DNA of 64,000 nt from an uncultured Bacteroidales bacterium. GTDB lineage: Bacteria; Bacteroidota; Bacteroidia; Bacteroidales; Muribaculaceae. Numbering within the stretch: the stretch's first letter is position 1; each line of letters starts with the position of its first letter. This document shows positions 42,036 to 50,306 of the stretch, piece by piece. The stretch covers positions 1-64,000 of the forward strand of contig UQMZ01000010.1 in NCBI GenBank assembly GCA_900542185.1. The letters run 5' to 3'. The position numbers and the translations under genes are program-made. The notes below the pieces were generated by a model. That model did not search any database. It was given only the letters and a program-made list of their open reading frames with translations, and had not been told where the DNA came from.

Positions 42036-43085
42036 ATGGCCATGAATTTCAATGTGCGCTGCCGCAACCATGATTACCACAGTAGGTGCATCTATATGAT
42101 CACTATTCTGGAGGAGGAAGGTTTGCCGCCACTGATGCGACTCTCAGGCCGTTATGTCAATAAAAAGTTAGAGCCTGTGCATTATGTGCAGCCACTCGGC
42201 AAGGTAGTGTACGACTGCATCGACTCCTACTTCAGGCTGCATCCCGAAGTCCGGGTCCTGACCCGGGCAATAATGCCCGACCATATCCATCTGGAACTCT
42301 TTGTGACCGAGCGCACCGAGTGGCACCTGGGCCAATACATAGCGGCATTCACCCATAGTTGCAAGGATGCGCTAAAGGGTTATCTGGATGCCGGCACCGG
42401 TCCCGGAGGGACGTCTTTTTGGACGAACCTACGCCAGAGCATGTTCGCGCAGAAGCGCTCGGCCATATTCAGGGAGGGCTACAACGACCGCATCGCCTAC
42501 CGTGCCGGCGCCAAGGACGCCTTCTACCGCTATATAAAGGACAACCCCTACCGCTATGTGATACGCAAGATGCATCCGGAGTTTTTCGGCAACACTCTGG
42601 ACTTGAAAATCGGAGACAAATGGCTTCAATTGTATGGTAACTTCCTATTGCTTGACAACCCCGTGAAGGAGTTCGTGCAGATAAGCAGCAAGCCGGAGAA
42701 GCGTCGCGACCTGCCGCAACGGGTAGCGACATGGCGCGAGGCGATACGGCAGCAGGGGGTGCTGGTGTCGCCCTTCATCAGCAAAGAGGAGCGGCAATAC
42801 CGAAACGAGGCAGTGATCGGAGGCGCGAGTATCATTATGGTGGTGAATAATGAATTCCGCGAGCGGTATAAACCGTACAAATCGCTGTTTGAGCTATGCG
42901 AGCAGGGGCGTTTGCTCCTGGTGTCGACGGCGGCGCACGAGAATCAGGACGCTCCGATGACGCGCGAGGAGGCCTTAGGCATGAATGAGATAGCAGCGCA
43001 TATAGCGGCCTTGCAGCCGGGCGAAGCGCGCCCGCTGCTGAGGCGCCGCCCCAGAAAGCCAGGGGACGGCACGCCGGAGCTGTAA
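42036..43085 (+). CDS. REP-associated tyrosine transposase (RAYT) with a C-terminal extension
   Basis: The 349-residue product has an N-terminal HUH/Y1 domain (about 1-185). The metal-binding HUH pair is His83-Ile-His85 in IMPDHIHLEL. The likely nucleophile is Tyr166 in FYRYIKDNPYRY, matching the YIxxNP signature of RAYTs and IS200-like enzymes. The extension (about 195-349) is not part of a normal RAYT. Residues 241-300 (GVLVSPFISKEERQYRNEA, then IGGASIIMVV and CEQGRLLLVS) follow the pattern of the second half of the DprA Rossmann fold. The gene has a good promoter and is flanked by inverted REP hairpins. Its stop codon is in the loop of the downstream hairpin. ATG at 42042 is an alternative start. 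Such enzymes are usually domesticated and spread REPs rather than themselves. Confidence 0.88.
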   Translation: MAMNFNVRCRNHDYHSRCIYMITILEEEGLPPLMRLSGRYVNKKLEPVHYVQPLGKVVYDCIDSYFRLHPEVRVLTRAIMPDHIHLELFVTERTEWHLGQYIAAFTHSCKDALKGYLDAGTGPGGTSFWTNLRQSMFAQKRSAIFREGYNDRIAYRAGAKDAFYRYIKDNPYRYVIRKMHPEFFGNTLDLKIGDKWLQLYGNFLLLDNPVKEFVQISSKPEKRRDLPQRVATWREAIRQQGVLVSPFISKEERQYRNEAVIGGASIIMVVNNEFRERYKPYKSLFELCEQGRLLLVSTAAHENQDAPMTREEALGMNEIAAHIAALQPGEARPLLRRRPRKPGDGTPEL

Positions 43086-43092
43086 GCTCCGG
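43074..43092. repeat. REP hairpin containing the RAYT stop codon
   Basis: CCGGAGCT-GTA-AGCTCCGG, an 8-bp stem and the inverse of the upstream copy. The RAYT stop TAA (43083-43085) spans loop and stem. On the minus strand it is preceded by GGTTCCGGC. Confidence 0.85.
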
Positions 43093-43119
43093 GCCGGAAC
43101 CAGCCCGCCTGATACAAAC

Positions 43120-43185
43120 AGAGGCAGGGCGCCCGACACAAGAGGCAGGCCGCCCGACACAAGAGGCAGGCCGCAGAAGGACACA
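43120..43185. repeat. 21-bp tandem repeat downstream of RAYT
   Basis: Two units differing at one position (43120-43140 and 43141-43161; AGAGGCAGG, then a variable base, then CGCCCGACACA) plus a diverged third (43162-43185). They occupy the variable interior of the REP cluster. Confidence 0.75.
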
Positions 43186-43236
43186 CTGCAGGCAGGCTTC
43201 AAGCGAAGGCATTCAGCAGGCGGGTTAGTTACGGCG

Positions 43237-43252
43237 AGGGGCTTAAGCCCCT
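43237..43252. repeat. AGGGGCTTAAGCCCCT palindrome closing the REP cluster
   Basis: A perfect 16-bp palindrome preceded by GGCGGGTTAGTTACGGCG. The same heading and GGGGC/GCCCC hairpins occur at 33942-33975 in inverse orientation. Together 43074-43252 forms a compound REP element in the gap after RAYT. Confidence 0.75.
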
Positions 43253-43333
43253 GCAGACGGGTGGCGAAGACTGCGGAGGTGTTGTCACGCCGGGCTGTTG
43301 CACGGGTAGTGGAGCGGCTGGATGTCATACCAA

Positions 43334-44548
43334 TTAATCCGTGAAGAAATCTCGGATACAGCCTATCACCTGATCGCACTCCCGGTCAGTCAGCTCATAG
43401 TACATGGGAAGACGCAGCAGGCAGTCGGCGTACCGGTCGCATTCGGGCAGGTCCAGACCTACCACCTGGGCCTCGTCGGTCACGGTGCCGTCGAAGTTGG
43501 TGACAGCTACAGTCTCCACGTCCTGACAGTTGTCGGGACGGAAGTCCGCGTGCGTGGTATAGAAGGCACTCTTATGCAGGCTCAGATAGTGGAACACCGA
43601 CAGAATGTCGTTGTCCTTCAGATGCTTTATCAACACGGTGCGCTCTTCGAGCGAACGACACACCACATAGAACATGTGGGCGTTGTTGGTGGCATAGTCG
43701 GGAATGACGGGCAACGTCAGGCAACCCTTGTCTGCTAACTCCTGCAGTCCGGCATGATAGCGCAGCCATAATTCCTTGCGGCGCGTCTGTATCATGTCCA
43801 GATTCTCTATCTGAGCCCAGAGGAATGCCGAGATAAGCTCCGACGGCAGGAACGACGATCCGGTATCCACCCAGCCATACTTGTTGACCTCGCCACGGAA
43901 GAATTCGGAACGGTTGGTGCCCTTCTCCCAGATAATCTCCGAGCGGCGGATGAAGCGCGGGTCGTTGATGGTGAGAAGCCCCCCTTCGCCAGCGATTATG
44001 TTCTTGGTCTCATGGAACGAGAAGCATCCCAGATGGCCAATTGAACCGAGCGCGCGGCCCTTGTAGTATGAATCGATGGCCTGCGCCGCATCCTCCACTA
44101 CGAGAAGGTTGTGACGGGTGGCTATGTCCATGATCCTGTCCATGTCGCAGGCCACGCCGGCATAATGCACCGGTACTATTACCTTAGTCTTGGGCGTTAT
44201 AAGGGCTTCGATCCTGTCGGGGTCGATGTTGGGATTGTCCTTGCAGCTGTCGCAGAACACTATTTTGGCACCCTGACGCACGAAAGCCAGAACCGAGGAC
44301 ACGAAGGTATAGCTGGGTGCTATGACCTCGTCGCCGGGCTTGATGTCGCACAGAATGGCCGCCATTTCCAGGGCGTCGGTGCAGGAAGTGGTCATCAGAG
44401 CCTTCCGGAATCCATAACGGTCCTCAAAGAATTTCTGGCACTTACGGGTGTACACTCCATTGCCCGACAGTTTGCCGGAATAAACGGCCTGACGGATGTA
44501 TTCAGCCTCGTTGCCTGTGAGAAAAGGCTTGTTAAACGGTATCTTCAT
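43334..44548 (-). CDS. wecE: dTDP-4-amino-4,6-dideoxygalactose transaminase
   Basis: The 404-residue PLP enzyme of the DegT/DnrJ/EryC1 family converts dTDP-4-keto-6-deoxyglucose to dTDP-4-amino-4,6-dideoxygalactose. It follows Escherichia coli WecE closely through SGKLSGNGVYTRKCQ, GDEVIAPSYTFVS, VPVHYAGVACDMDRIM and FSFHETKNIIAGEGG, where Lys182 is the PLP lysine. A stretch of roughly 25 residues near 340-365 (ADFRPDNCQDVETVAVTNF) is extra. It starts inside the wecD stop (4-bp overlap). The pair makes dTDP-Fuc4NAc for a surface glycan, but no glycosyltransferases lie nearby. Confidence 0.93.
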   Translation of the reverse strand: MKIPFNKPFLTGNEAEYIRQAVYSGKLSGNGVYTRKCQKFFEDRYGFRKALMTTSCTDALEMAAILCDIKPGDEVIAPSYTFVSSVLAFVRQGAKIVFCDSCKDNPNIDPDRIEALITPKTKVIVPVHYAGVACDMDRIMDIATRHNLLVVEDAAQAIDSYYKGRALGSIGHLGCFSFHETKNIIAGEGGLLTINDPRFIRRSEIIWEKGTNRSEFFRGEVNKYGWVDTGSSFLPSELISAFLWAQIENLDMIQTRRKELWLRYHAGLQELADKGCLTLPVIPDYATNNAHMFYVVCRSLEERTVLIKHLKDNDILSVFHYLSLHKSAFYTTHADFRPDNCQDVETVAVTNFDGTVTDEAQVVGLDLPECDRYADCLLRLPMYYELTDRECDQVIGCIRDFFTD

Positions 44549-45267
44549 AATGGGTTTGAATTTTCATTGTTATTACTCCATACGTGATAAACGTATGACC
44601 GGGATGCGATATTAAATCCATGGCGCTCATAAAACCGACACGCTGTGACATTGTCGGCCTGGGTGGTTACCTCCGCCTTGAGATGCAATTCGGAGGCGAG
44701 ATTGACGATGGTCTGAATTAAGGCGCCCCCTAGGCCACAGCCACGGTAATTCTCATCAGTCGCAATCAGTCCGATAGAGAGTTCGTCGCCCTTTACTTTC
44801 GCCGTGACAAATCCAACTGCCTCGCCATCGACTTCGTAAGCGAATACATAATCTGCGAATTGACGCGATATGGAATTGTCGACCCATAGTCGGAACATAC
44901 GTCTGAAATCCTCTTCCTTTATGTTCGGATCCACCTTATAACGGGAATGGCCGCCGGCCTGGCAGCCTAATTCATAAAGCTGCCGGGAGACTACGGAGAC
45001 CTCCACTATGTTCTTGTCTACCGGTATATATACAGGGTTTGTATTCACATAGCTGAGTTTCTGATCCACCAGCACTGCATTGAAGCCACAGAGCCGTAAC
45101 GGATACGCGCTGAACACATAAATCAACTCGGCACGCTGCCGCTGAAGTCGCCTTATCTCCGCATCGACGGCACATTCATCGGTACAGTCGGTGTCAATCC
45201 GGGCTACGTCGAAGCCAAAGAACCGGCTGTCCCAGTCCATATTGTCAATAGTCTCGATCAATGGCAT
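44545..45267 (-). CDS. wecD: GNAT acetyltransferase, probable dTDP-4-amino-4,6-dideoxygalactose N-acetyltransferase
   Basis: The 240-residue product has an N-terminal region with the WecD-like opening MDWDSRFFGFDVARI and a C-terminal GNAT domain (about 125-235). The acetyl-CoA loop is NYRGCGLGGALIQ, followed by VTTQADNVTACRFYERHGF. It would N-acetylate the WecE product using acetyl-CoA in the cytoplasm. Its identity rests on the GNAT fold plus coupling to wecE (4-bp overlap), so other amino-sugar substrates remain possible. A -7 box (TAATTTTG, minus strand, 45297-45304) lies 30 bp upstream. Confidence 0.85.
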   Translation of the reverse strand: MPLIETIDNMDWDSRFFGFDVARIDTDCTDECAVDAEIRRLQRQRAELIYVFSAYPLRLCGFNAVLVDQKLSYVNTNPVYIPVDKNIVEVSVVSRQLYELGCQAGGHSRYKVDPNIKEEDFRRMFRLWVDNSISRQFADYVFAYEVDGEAVGFVTAKVKGDELSIGLIATDENYRGCGLGGALIQTIVNLASELHLKAEVTTQADNVTACRFYERHGFNIASRSYVYHVWSNNNENSNPL

Positions 45268-45355
45268 GAATATATGTGGAATTCTGACTATAGGTACAAA
45301 ATTAGTATTTTCACTTTATATAACGGACAAAATCGCTCCATAATTATAAAACACA

Positions 45356-45385
45356 AACGCCCGGCCGTAAATGGAGCCGGGCGTT
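45356..45385 (-). terminator. terminator after the mannan utilisation operon
   Basis: A perfect 10-bp stem (AACGCCCGGC, 45356-45365, with 45376-45385) is followed on the minus strand by TGTGTTTTATAATT. It lies 19 bp past the GH26 stop. Confidence 0.85.
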
Positions 45386-45403
45386 CTGTATCAGTATGTG
45401 TCC

Positions 45404-46846
45404 TTACCAGCCGGGAAGCTGGGCGCGGTTCAGCACCGAGGGAGCGGTGAACACCGCCTTGAGGTGCGCAGGGGTGTTGCCGAAGCCGTCGGCTTCCTCG
45501 CCCTTCTTATGCTGGTCGTAGGTGTACCAGAGGGTGAAATAGCTCCAGTTGGCGCCATCCTGCAGGCACTTGTCCGGATCGGGCAGATAGCCGATCTCGG
45601 CCAGGGCCACGGGCTTCAGGCTCTTGCCCATGTTGCGGACGGCAACATACGCATCCTTGTGGCTGGAGTCGTCGCCGGCCTCGGGATATAGATCCACGCC
45701 GAGGACATCCACGCAGTCATTGCCGGGATAATCGGCAGCCATCTGCTGCTCTTTGCCTTCGGAATACTGGGCGGTCCACACCCATATCAGGTTATTCACG
45801 CCGTTCACGTTCACGATGCGGTCGTACATCAGCTTCCACAGCTGCTTGGTGTACTCGCCGCCGTAACGGCCCCACCAGAACCAGGGGTTGTTGTACTCAT
45901 AGCTGCCTGCAGCCTCGTGCAGCGGACGCCACAGCACCGCGATGCCCGCAGCCTCCAGTTTCTTGAACACGGCCGAAACCTTGTCGAGGTCCGCGAGAAT
46001 GAATTCATGCTGCCACGTTCCTTCCTTCAGGGCCTCGCGGATGTCGAATTCGGTAGGTCCCTCCACATTATCGCCGGGTACGCGCGCACCGTAGCGGTTG
46101 TAGTCCTTCTTGTCGTAGGCATCCTTGTCGGTGGGTACGCGCCAGTGCCACATGTAGCCCACCATGCCGTGCGCGTTCCACTGCGCCTGTGCCGGAGTAA
46201 TGTCGTTGTAGTCAATCCAGTTCTGACCCGACTCGGGGAGATGGATGAAGTCGTAGCACGTCATGCCGGGATAAACGCCGGTAATCTTGTCGATCCAATC
46301 GGAGAAGTCGTTGTTGTTGTTCACGTTGGCCATGGCACCGGACACGATTTTCTTGCCGATGTTCTGCACCAGGAACGCATACACGTCTTTGGCAGCCTTG
46401 GTAGCATTGGGGTTGACCAGCGCCATGTCGCCGACAGGGATATTGCCGCCTTCAGTGCGGAACTTAACAGTCACCTCGTCGCAAAACTTCTCGGCGGCGA
46501 TTGTCGCCACGCAACGGCGCGGCACAACGAAAGTATAGTCAGCGCCTTCGTTAAGCGCGACAGTAGCCTTCAGTATCTTGTTGTCCTCGAGGACAGTGGG
46601 CACCTCAACGCCGTTGAGTGTGGCCTTGACGGCCTGGTTCAGGGCCACCGGCTCGGAATACTCTACGGTAATTTCCTTGAGATCGGGGCTGACAGAGGCG
46701 CCGTCGGCCACGGATGTAGCCACGACAGTGGCAGGGGGAAGGGTGTTTGGCTCGTCCTTGACGTTATCGTCGTCGCAGGAGGTCAGCGCGCCGAACGACA
46801 GCAGCGCGATGAGGGCCGGTATATATTTCTTTATGTTCGGGATCAT
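45404..46846 (-). CDS. GH26 endo-beta-mannanase lipoprotein
   Basis: The 480-residue product has lipobox LTSC (Cys24) followed by DDDN, pointing to surface display. An N-terminal Ig-like domain (about 38-132, SVADGASVSPDLKEITVEYS) of the Big_5 type acts as a spacer. The GH26 barrel (about 145-475) has the acid/base Glu311 in WRPLHEAAG and the nucleophile Glu417 in ALAEIGY, with the aromatic platform PWFWWGRYG. GH26 enzymes mostly cut beta-1,4-mannans. It is the last gene of the SusCD operon and would make the first cuts at the cell surface. A glucanase activity is less likely but not excluded. Confidence 0.93.
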   Translation of the reverse strand: MIPNIKKYIPALIALLSFGALTSCDDDNVKDEPNTLPPATVVATSVADGASVSPDLKEITVEYSEPVALNQAVKATLNGVEVPTVLEDNKILKATVALNEGADYTFVVPRRCVATIAAEKFCDEVTVKFRTEGGNIPVGDMALVNPNATKAAKDVYAFLVQNIGKKIVSGAMANVNNNNDFSDWIDKITGVYPGMTCYDFIHLPESGQNWIDYNDITPAQAQWNAHGMVGYMWHWRVPTDKDAYDKKDYNRYGARVPGDNVEGPTEFDIREALKEGTWQHEFILADLDKVSAVFKKLEAAGIAVLWRPLHEAAGSYEYNNPWFWWGRYGGEYTKQLWKLMYDRIVNVNGVNNLIWVWTAQYSEGKEQQMAADYPGNDCVDVLGVDLYPEAGDDSSHKDAYVAVRNMGKSLKPVALAEIGYLPDPDKCLQDGANWSYFTLWYTYDQHKKGEEADGFGNTPAHLKAVFTAPSVLNRAQLPGW

Positions 46847-46878
46847 GATTGGGAAAATTTATTTAAACCGCGGCCATG

Positions 46879-46908
46879 CCGCTCGCCCCGGCTAATCAGG
46901 GCGAGCGG
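46879..46908 (-). promoter_or_regulatory. intercistronic hairpin before the GH26 gene
   Basis: CCGCTCGCCC (46879-46888) pairs perfectly with 46899-46908. With no T-run it probably sets mRNA processing or partial termination within the operon. Confidence 0.65.
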
Positions 46909-46921
46909 AAGCCGGACGGGG

Positions 46922-48868
46922 TTATTCCAGGGTTACTTTGGTCATTTTATATCCGGTACCTGTTATGACGAGGCCACCGTTGGCCACCAGGTCGTCAATG
47001 ACATCCTTGGTGAGCACATATTCGGCTACGCCGCCTGCGGGAGTGTCAACCTGACCGATGCCGGGCAATGCCGCCCAGTCCTGTCCGTGGCGCACATCGA
47101 CACACCACCATTCGCCATCCGCAACGAGCGGAGTACAGTAGATACGCAGCTTTGTGCCGGCTTTCACTGTGCTCCAGTCATAGCCGCCCCAGGCCAGATC
47201 CTGGTTGCCGCCCCAGCCGGTATTGTCCCAATCACCGGTCCAGATCACCGTCTCGTTCGAAGCGTCGGGGTTGATTACGTCGTAGGTATAGCTGATCTCG
47301 CCGTTGCTTGAAACCAGAGTGACGGTGGTGTTCTTGGCGGCGTCCGCGGGCAGATTGATGTAAAGGGTCTCCCCTGTCACGATGAACTGCACGTTCTGAC
47401 CGTTGACCTTGACGGCCGTCAGTTTGTCACCGTTCTTGACCTCGGCTTCCATCAACTGACCGGCGTGCAGTTCCTCGGACTTAACGACGGTGATGTAGGC
47501 GCACTCGGGCAGCTTCACCTCAAGCTTCTCTGTAGTGACCTTCTCGTCATTCTTCATTACGAGTGTAAGGGCACCCGAAGCAGCCGTCGGAGGAACTGTG
47601 ACAGTTATCTTGTCGGCCGTAGCGTTCTTGGGTTCAAGCTTGGCACCGCCTTCAAACACAATCTCCTTGACCAGGTCGAGGTTGCGACCGTGAATTTCCA
47701 AAGCAGCGGCAGCCGCTACGGGATTCGGATTGAAAGCGGTCACCTCCGGCTTGGCTGTAGCGGCAGCCACGCTCACGGTCTTGCCGCTCTTAAGGTTCAG
47801 GACGATGTCACCGCTCTGAGCCATCTCAGGCCACTTGGTGGAGATCTTCGTGGCGGTAATCTCGGGAGTAACTGCACTCTCTACGCCGGGGAATGCCATA
47901 GTAGTAACCTGATCCATGTTGACGCCGCGTATGGAGAATGCATCGCCGGCACGCAGGTCTTTGGCGGGCTCGGCCACAAGACCGGTGGGAACAACCACGC
48001 CGATATTTGCCACAGCCACCTTCACGCCCGACGCGGGCACGGCACAGATGGCACCGTCGCTGATGTCGCCGGGCAGAGTGAACCGGATCTTGCCGTCGGC
48101 ATATTCAAAGTCAATCTCCTTGTCGGCCGGGGTCAGCACCTTGCGCACCAGGTCGAGGTCGGTACCCTCTATGGTGATCACGTCGCCACCCTTGGCATCG
48201 GTGAGGTCCAGAGGCTTTGCTACGGCAGGCAGTTCTATCTCCACTTCCTGCTCGCTTTCGATGACGTTAGGCATGGCCTTGCCGTCGGAGATCGAGATTA
48301 CGCCGCTGATGGCCTCCTCGGGAACTGTCAGCACAATCTCATGACGCTCGTGTTTCTTGAAGTCGGCGCCCTTCACGATTACGCTGTCATTGAGGAACGA
48401 AAACCACACCTCGTTGATGAGATTAAGGTATTCACCCTTGATGGTGAGGTCATTGCCGGGCTTTACGGGCGAGGGAACGATCTCCTCGATTGCGATGGGC
48501 TCGGTGTAGGTGAGCATGGTCTTGGTCACGATGTCGCCGCCGGCGTGGGTCAGCGTCAGTTGACCCGGCTCAGCCTCCTGGGGAACCTTGATGCGGATCT
48601 CCTGCGGGTTGATCTGCTCTATGTCGGTGATAGGGTCGCAACCCGGTATCTGAATCCTCGTGATCTGATCCATGCCGGTGCCGAGGAAGCGGAGCTGACC
48701 GCCGCGTGCCACAGGCGAAGGACCGAACACATTCAGGTTGACGCAGCCCTTATACTGATTGGTGTCGAAATTGTTGTCGTCGCTGCAGGAAGTCAGCGCG
48801 GCGGAGCCGCCCGCTGCCAGTCCCATCATCAGCCAGACTAAAAATTTACCTGATTTTTTCATTTTCAA
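46922..48868 (-). CDS. surface glycan-binding lipoprotein with IPT/TIG repeats
   Basis: The 648-residue product has lipobox LTSC (about Cys28) followed by SDDNNFD. About five IPT/TIG-like Ig domains follow, with recurring cores such as PSPVARGGQLRFLGTGMDQI, PSPVKPGNDLTIKGEYLNL, VITIEGTDLDLVRKVL, FSIRGVNMDQVTTMAFPG and LEIHGRNLDLVKEIVFEGG. A C-terminal domain (about 540-648) is rich in Trp (TGDWDNTGWGGNQDLAWGG) and is the likely carbohydrate-binding platform. It probably captures mannan for the SusCD complex. Its position between the other binding protein and GH26 fits a SusF/SGBP-C-like role. Confidence 0.85.
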   Translation of the reverse strand: MKMKKSGKFLVWLMMGLAAGGSAALTSCSDDNNFDTNQYKGCVNLNVFGPSPVARGGQLRFLGTGMDQITRIQIPGCDPITDIEQINPQEIRIKVPQEAEPGQLTLTHAGGDIVTKTMLTYTEPIAIEEIVPSPVKPGNDLTIKGEYLNLINEVWFSFLNDSVIVKGADFKKHERHEIVLTVPEEAISGVISISDGKAMPNVIESEQEVEIELPAVAKPLDLTDAKGGDVITIEGTDLDLVRKVLTPADKEIDFEYADGKIRFTLPGDISDGAICAVPASGVKVAVANIGVVVPTGLVAEPAKDLRAGDAFSIRGVNMDQVTTMAFPGVESAVTPEITATKISTKWPEMAQSGDIVLNLKSGKTVSVAAATAKPEVTAFNPNPVAAAAALEIHGRNLDLVKEIVFEGGAKLEPKNATADKITVTVPPTAASGALTLVMKNDEKVTTEKLEVKLPECAYITVVKSEELHAGQLMEAEVKNGDKLTAVKVNGQNVQFIVTGETLYINLPADAAKNTTVTLVSSNGEISYTYDVINPDASNETVIWTGDWDNTGWGGNQDLAWGGYDWSTVKAGTKLRIYCTPLVADGEWWCVDVRHGQDWAALPGIGQVDTPAGGVAEYVLTKDVIDDLVANGGLVITGTGYKMTKVTLE

Positions 48869-48884
48869 TGTTATCTTTTTGGTC

Positions 48885-48924
48885 GGTTCGCTTCCTGCGG
48901 TCGTTACGCCGCAGGAGGCGAACC
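48885..48924 (-). promoter_or_regulatory. intercistronic hairpin between the two glycan-binding genes
   Basis: A 16-bp stem with one G-T pair (48885-48900 with 48909-48924) and an 8-nt loop lies in the 67-bp gap. With the hairpin at 46879 it could grade expression along the operon. Confidence 0.7.
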
Positions 48925-48935
48925 TATGACTGATG

Positions 48936-50288
48936 TTACTTCTTCACGACGCGGATGTTGTCGATCCGGAGGATTGGCGTGCAGTCCACGCCGGTCCATG
49001 TAGAGTTGGCGCCGTCGGTAGTGTCCACCCACAGGAATATCTGCAGGTTGGCGAAGTCGGTCACCTCGGAGGGTACAGACTTGGCAGCCTTGGCATCGGC
49101 ACCGTATGTCAGCTCGCTGAGCGGATATACCACGGTGACCCACTTACCTTTGGTGGTGTAAGGCGTAGCCTCGGTCCAGGGCTTCCAGAGACCGCGTCCC
49201 CAGCCGGCCACCTGCTTCAGGTAGTCGTTGTTCGCACCGGCCACATTGTTGCCGAACACATCGGTGCCGGCGTTACCCATCGACACCTTGTCCGTACCGG
49301 AGAAGATGATCTGCATGGGATTAGCCTGCCATGCGCCGTTTTCGGGAACGAAAAGCTCGAACTTCAGCACCTTGTTGTTGAAGTCGCTGAAATCGGCGAT
49401 GTCGAACAGACGCGCGCCCTCACGCTCGGGATAGTCGGTGGGCGTGTTCCAGCTGCCGGCCCAGTACTCGAAGCTGAACTTGCCGTCGTCCCAGCCGCCG
49501 GCCGCCAGTGTGGTGGAGCCGTCGCCAAGCTGAACATAGTTGCCCGATATACCGTCTTCGTCCTGAATGGGCTGGTTGTGCCATCCGTGGTTGGTCAGTC
49601 CGGTCCGGCCGTCGAAGTCGAACAGCATTCCGTTGGTGTCCATATAGTTGAACCCGGACTTGCCCTCACCGTAGATGGAGCTGACCATAATCGGACCCTC
49701 ATGGGTGCCCTCGGGCACCTCGATTACGAGCTGCTCCTGCGCTATGCTCTTTATCTTGGCCTCAATGTCGCCGGGGAAGACGACCTTCAGAGGCACGTTG
49801 GGGTCGTTGGCGAAGTAAGCGCCGTTTATCACCATCTCCTCGCCGGCGCGGGCATATTCACAGCTCACGTCGTCAATGCGGGGTGCCGGCACGAATACGT
49901 TGAACTCATAGTCGACGGCAGTCCCCTTGCTGGTGATAAACCGTGCGATGTTGGTAACCTCGCCAGGGAGGTTATTGGGGATATCGACGATGATGGTATG
50001 GCTTGTCACCATGTTGGGATTGAGCTTTGCCTTCTGGTCGTTGAACCACACCTGCTGCACGTCGCCCATATTGTCGCCCACGAAACATACGCGGGCTCCA
50101 AGGGAGGCACTGACCAGGAGAGAGTCGCTCTTGTCGATGTCACAGCTGCGGGCATACTTGATGACGGGGGTCTTGCCCTTGTCGTGTTCAGCGTCCGTCT
50201 GCTCGCACGAGCTCAGAGCGCCGCCCAGCACCAAGGCCCCGATTGACAGCATTCCTATCTTTATTATCTTGTTCATGTTCTTAATCAA
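48936..50288 (-). CDS. surface glycan-binding lipoprotein (SGBP-B/SusE-like position)
   Basis: The 450-residue product has lipobox LSSC (about Cys28). Two Ig/IPT-like domains follow (about 40-130 and 131-215, with IDDVSCEYARAGEEMVINGA). The C-terminal glycan-binding domain (about 220-450) contains many exposed Trp (HGWHNQPIQ, FEYWAGSWNTPTD, GWGRGLWKPWTEA). This layout matches the xyloglucan/mannan-type surface glycan-binding proteins placed directly after SusD. MNKIIKIG at residue 4 is an alternative start. It would bind long chains ahead of import. Confidence 0.87.
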   Translation of the reverse strand: MIKNMNKIIKIGMLSIGALVLGGALSSCEQTDAEHDKGKTPVIKYARSCDIDKSDSLLVSASLGARVCFVGDNMGDVQQVWFNDQKAKLNPNMVTSHTIIVDIPNNLPGEVTNIARFITSKGTAVDYEFNVFVPAPRIDDVSCEYARAGEEMVINGAYFANDPNVPLKVVFPGDIEAKIKSIAQEQLVIEVPEGTHEGPIMVSSIYGEGKSGFNYMDTNGMLFDFDGRTGLTNHGWHNQPIQDEDGISGNYVQLGDGSTTLAAGGWDDGKFSFEYWAGSWNTPTDYPEREGARLFDIADFSDFNNKVLKFELFVPENGAWQANPMQIIFSGTDKVSMGNAGTDVFGNNVAGANNDYLKQVAGWGRGLWKPWTEATPYTTKGKWVTVVYPLSELTYGADAKAAKSVPSEVTDFANLQIFLWVDTTDGANSTWTGVDCTPILRIDNIRVVKK

Positions 50289-50306
50289 TTTAGGGGTTAG
50301 TGCTTG

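Noticed and set aside
41926..43092. A mobile insertion sequence of the IS200/IS605 type
   Set aside because: The protein has the RAYT YIxxNP form, is flanked by inverted REP hairpins rather than distinct left and right IS200 ends, has a C-terminal extension and no accessory tnpB. A domesticated RAYT fits better.
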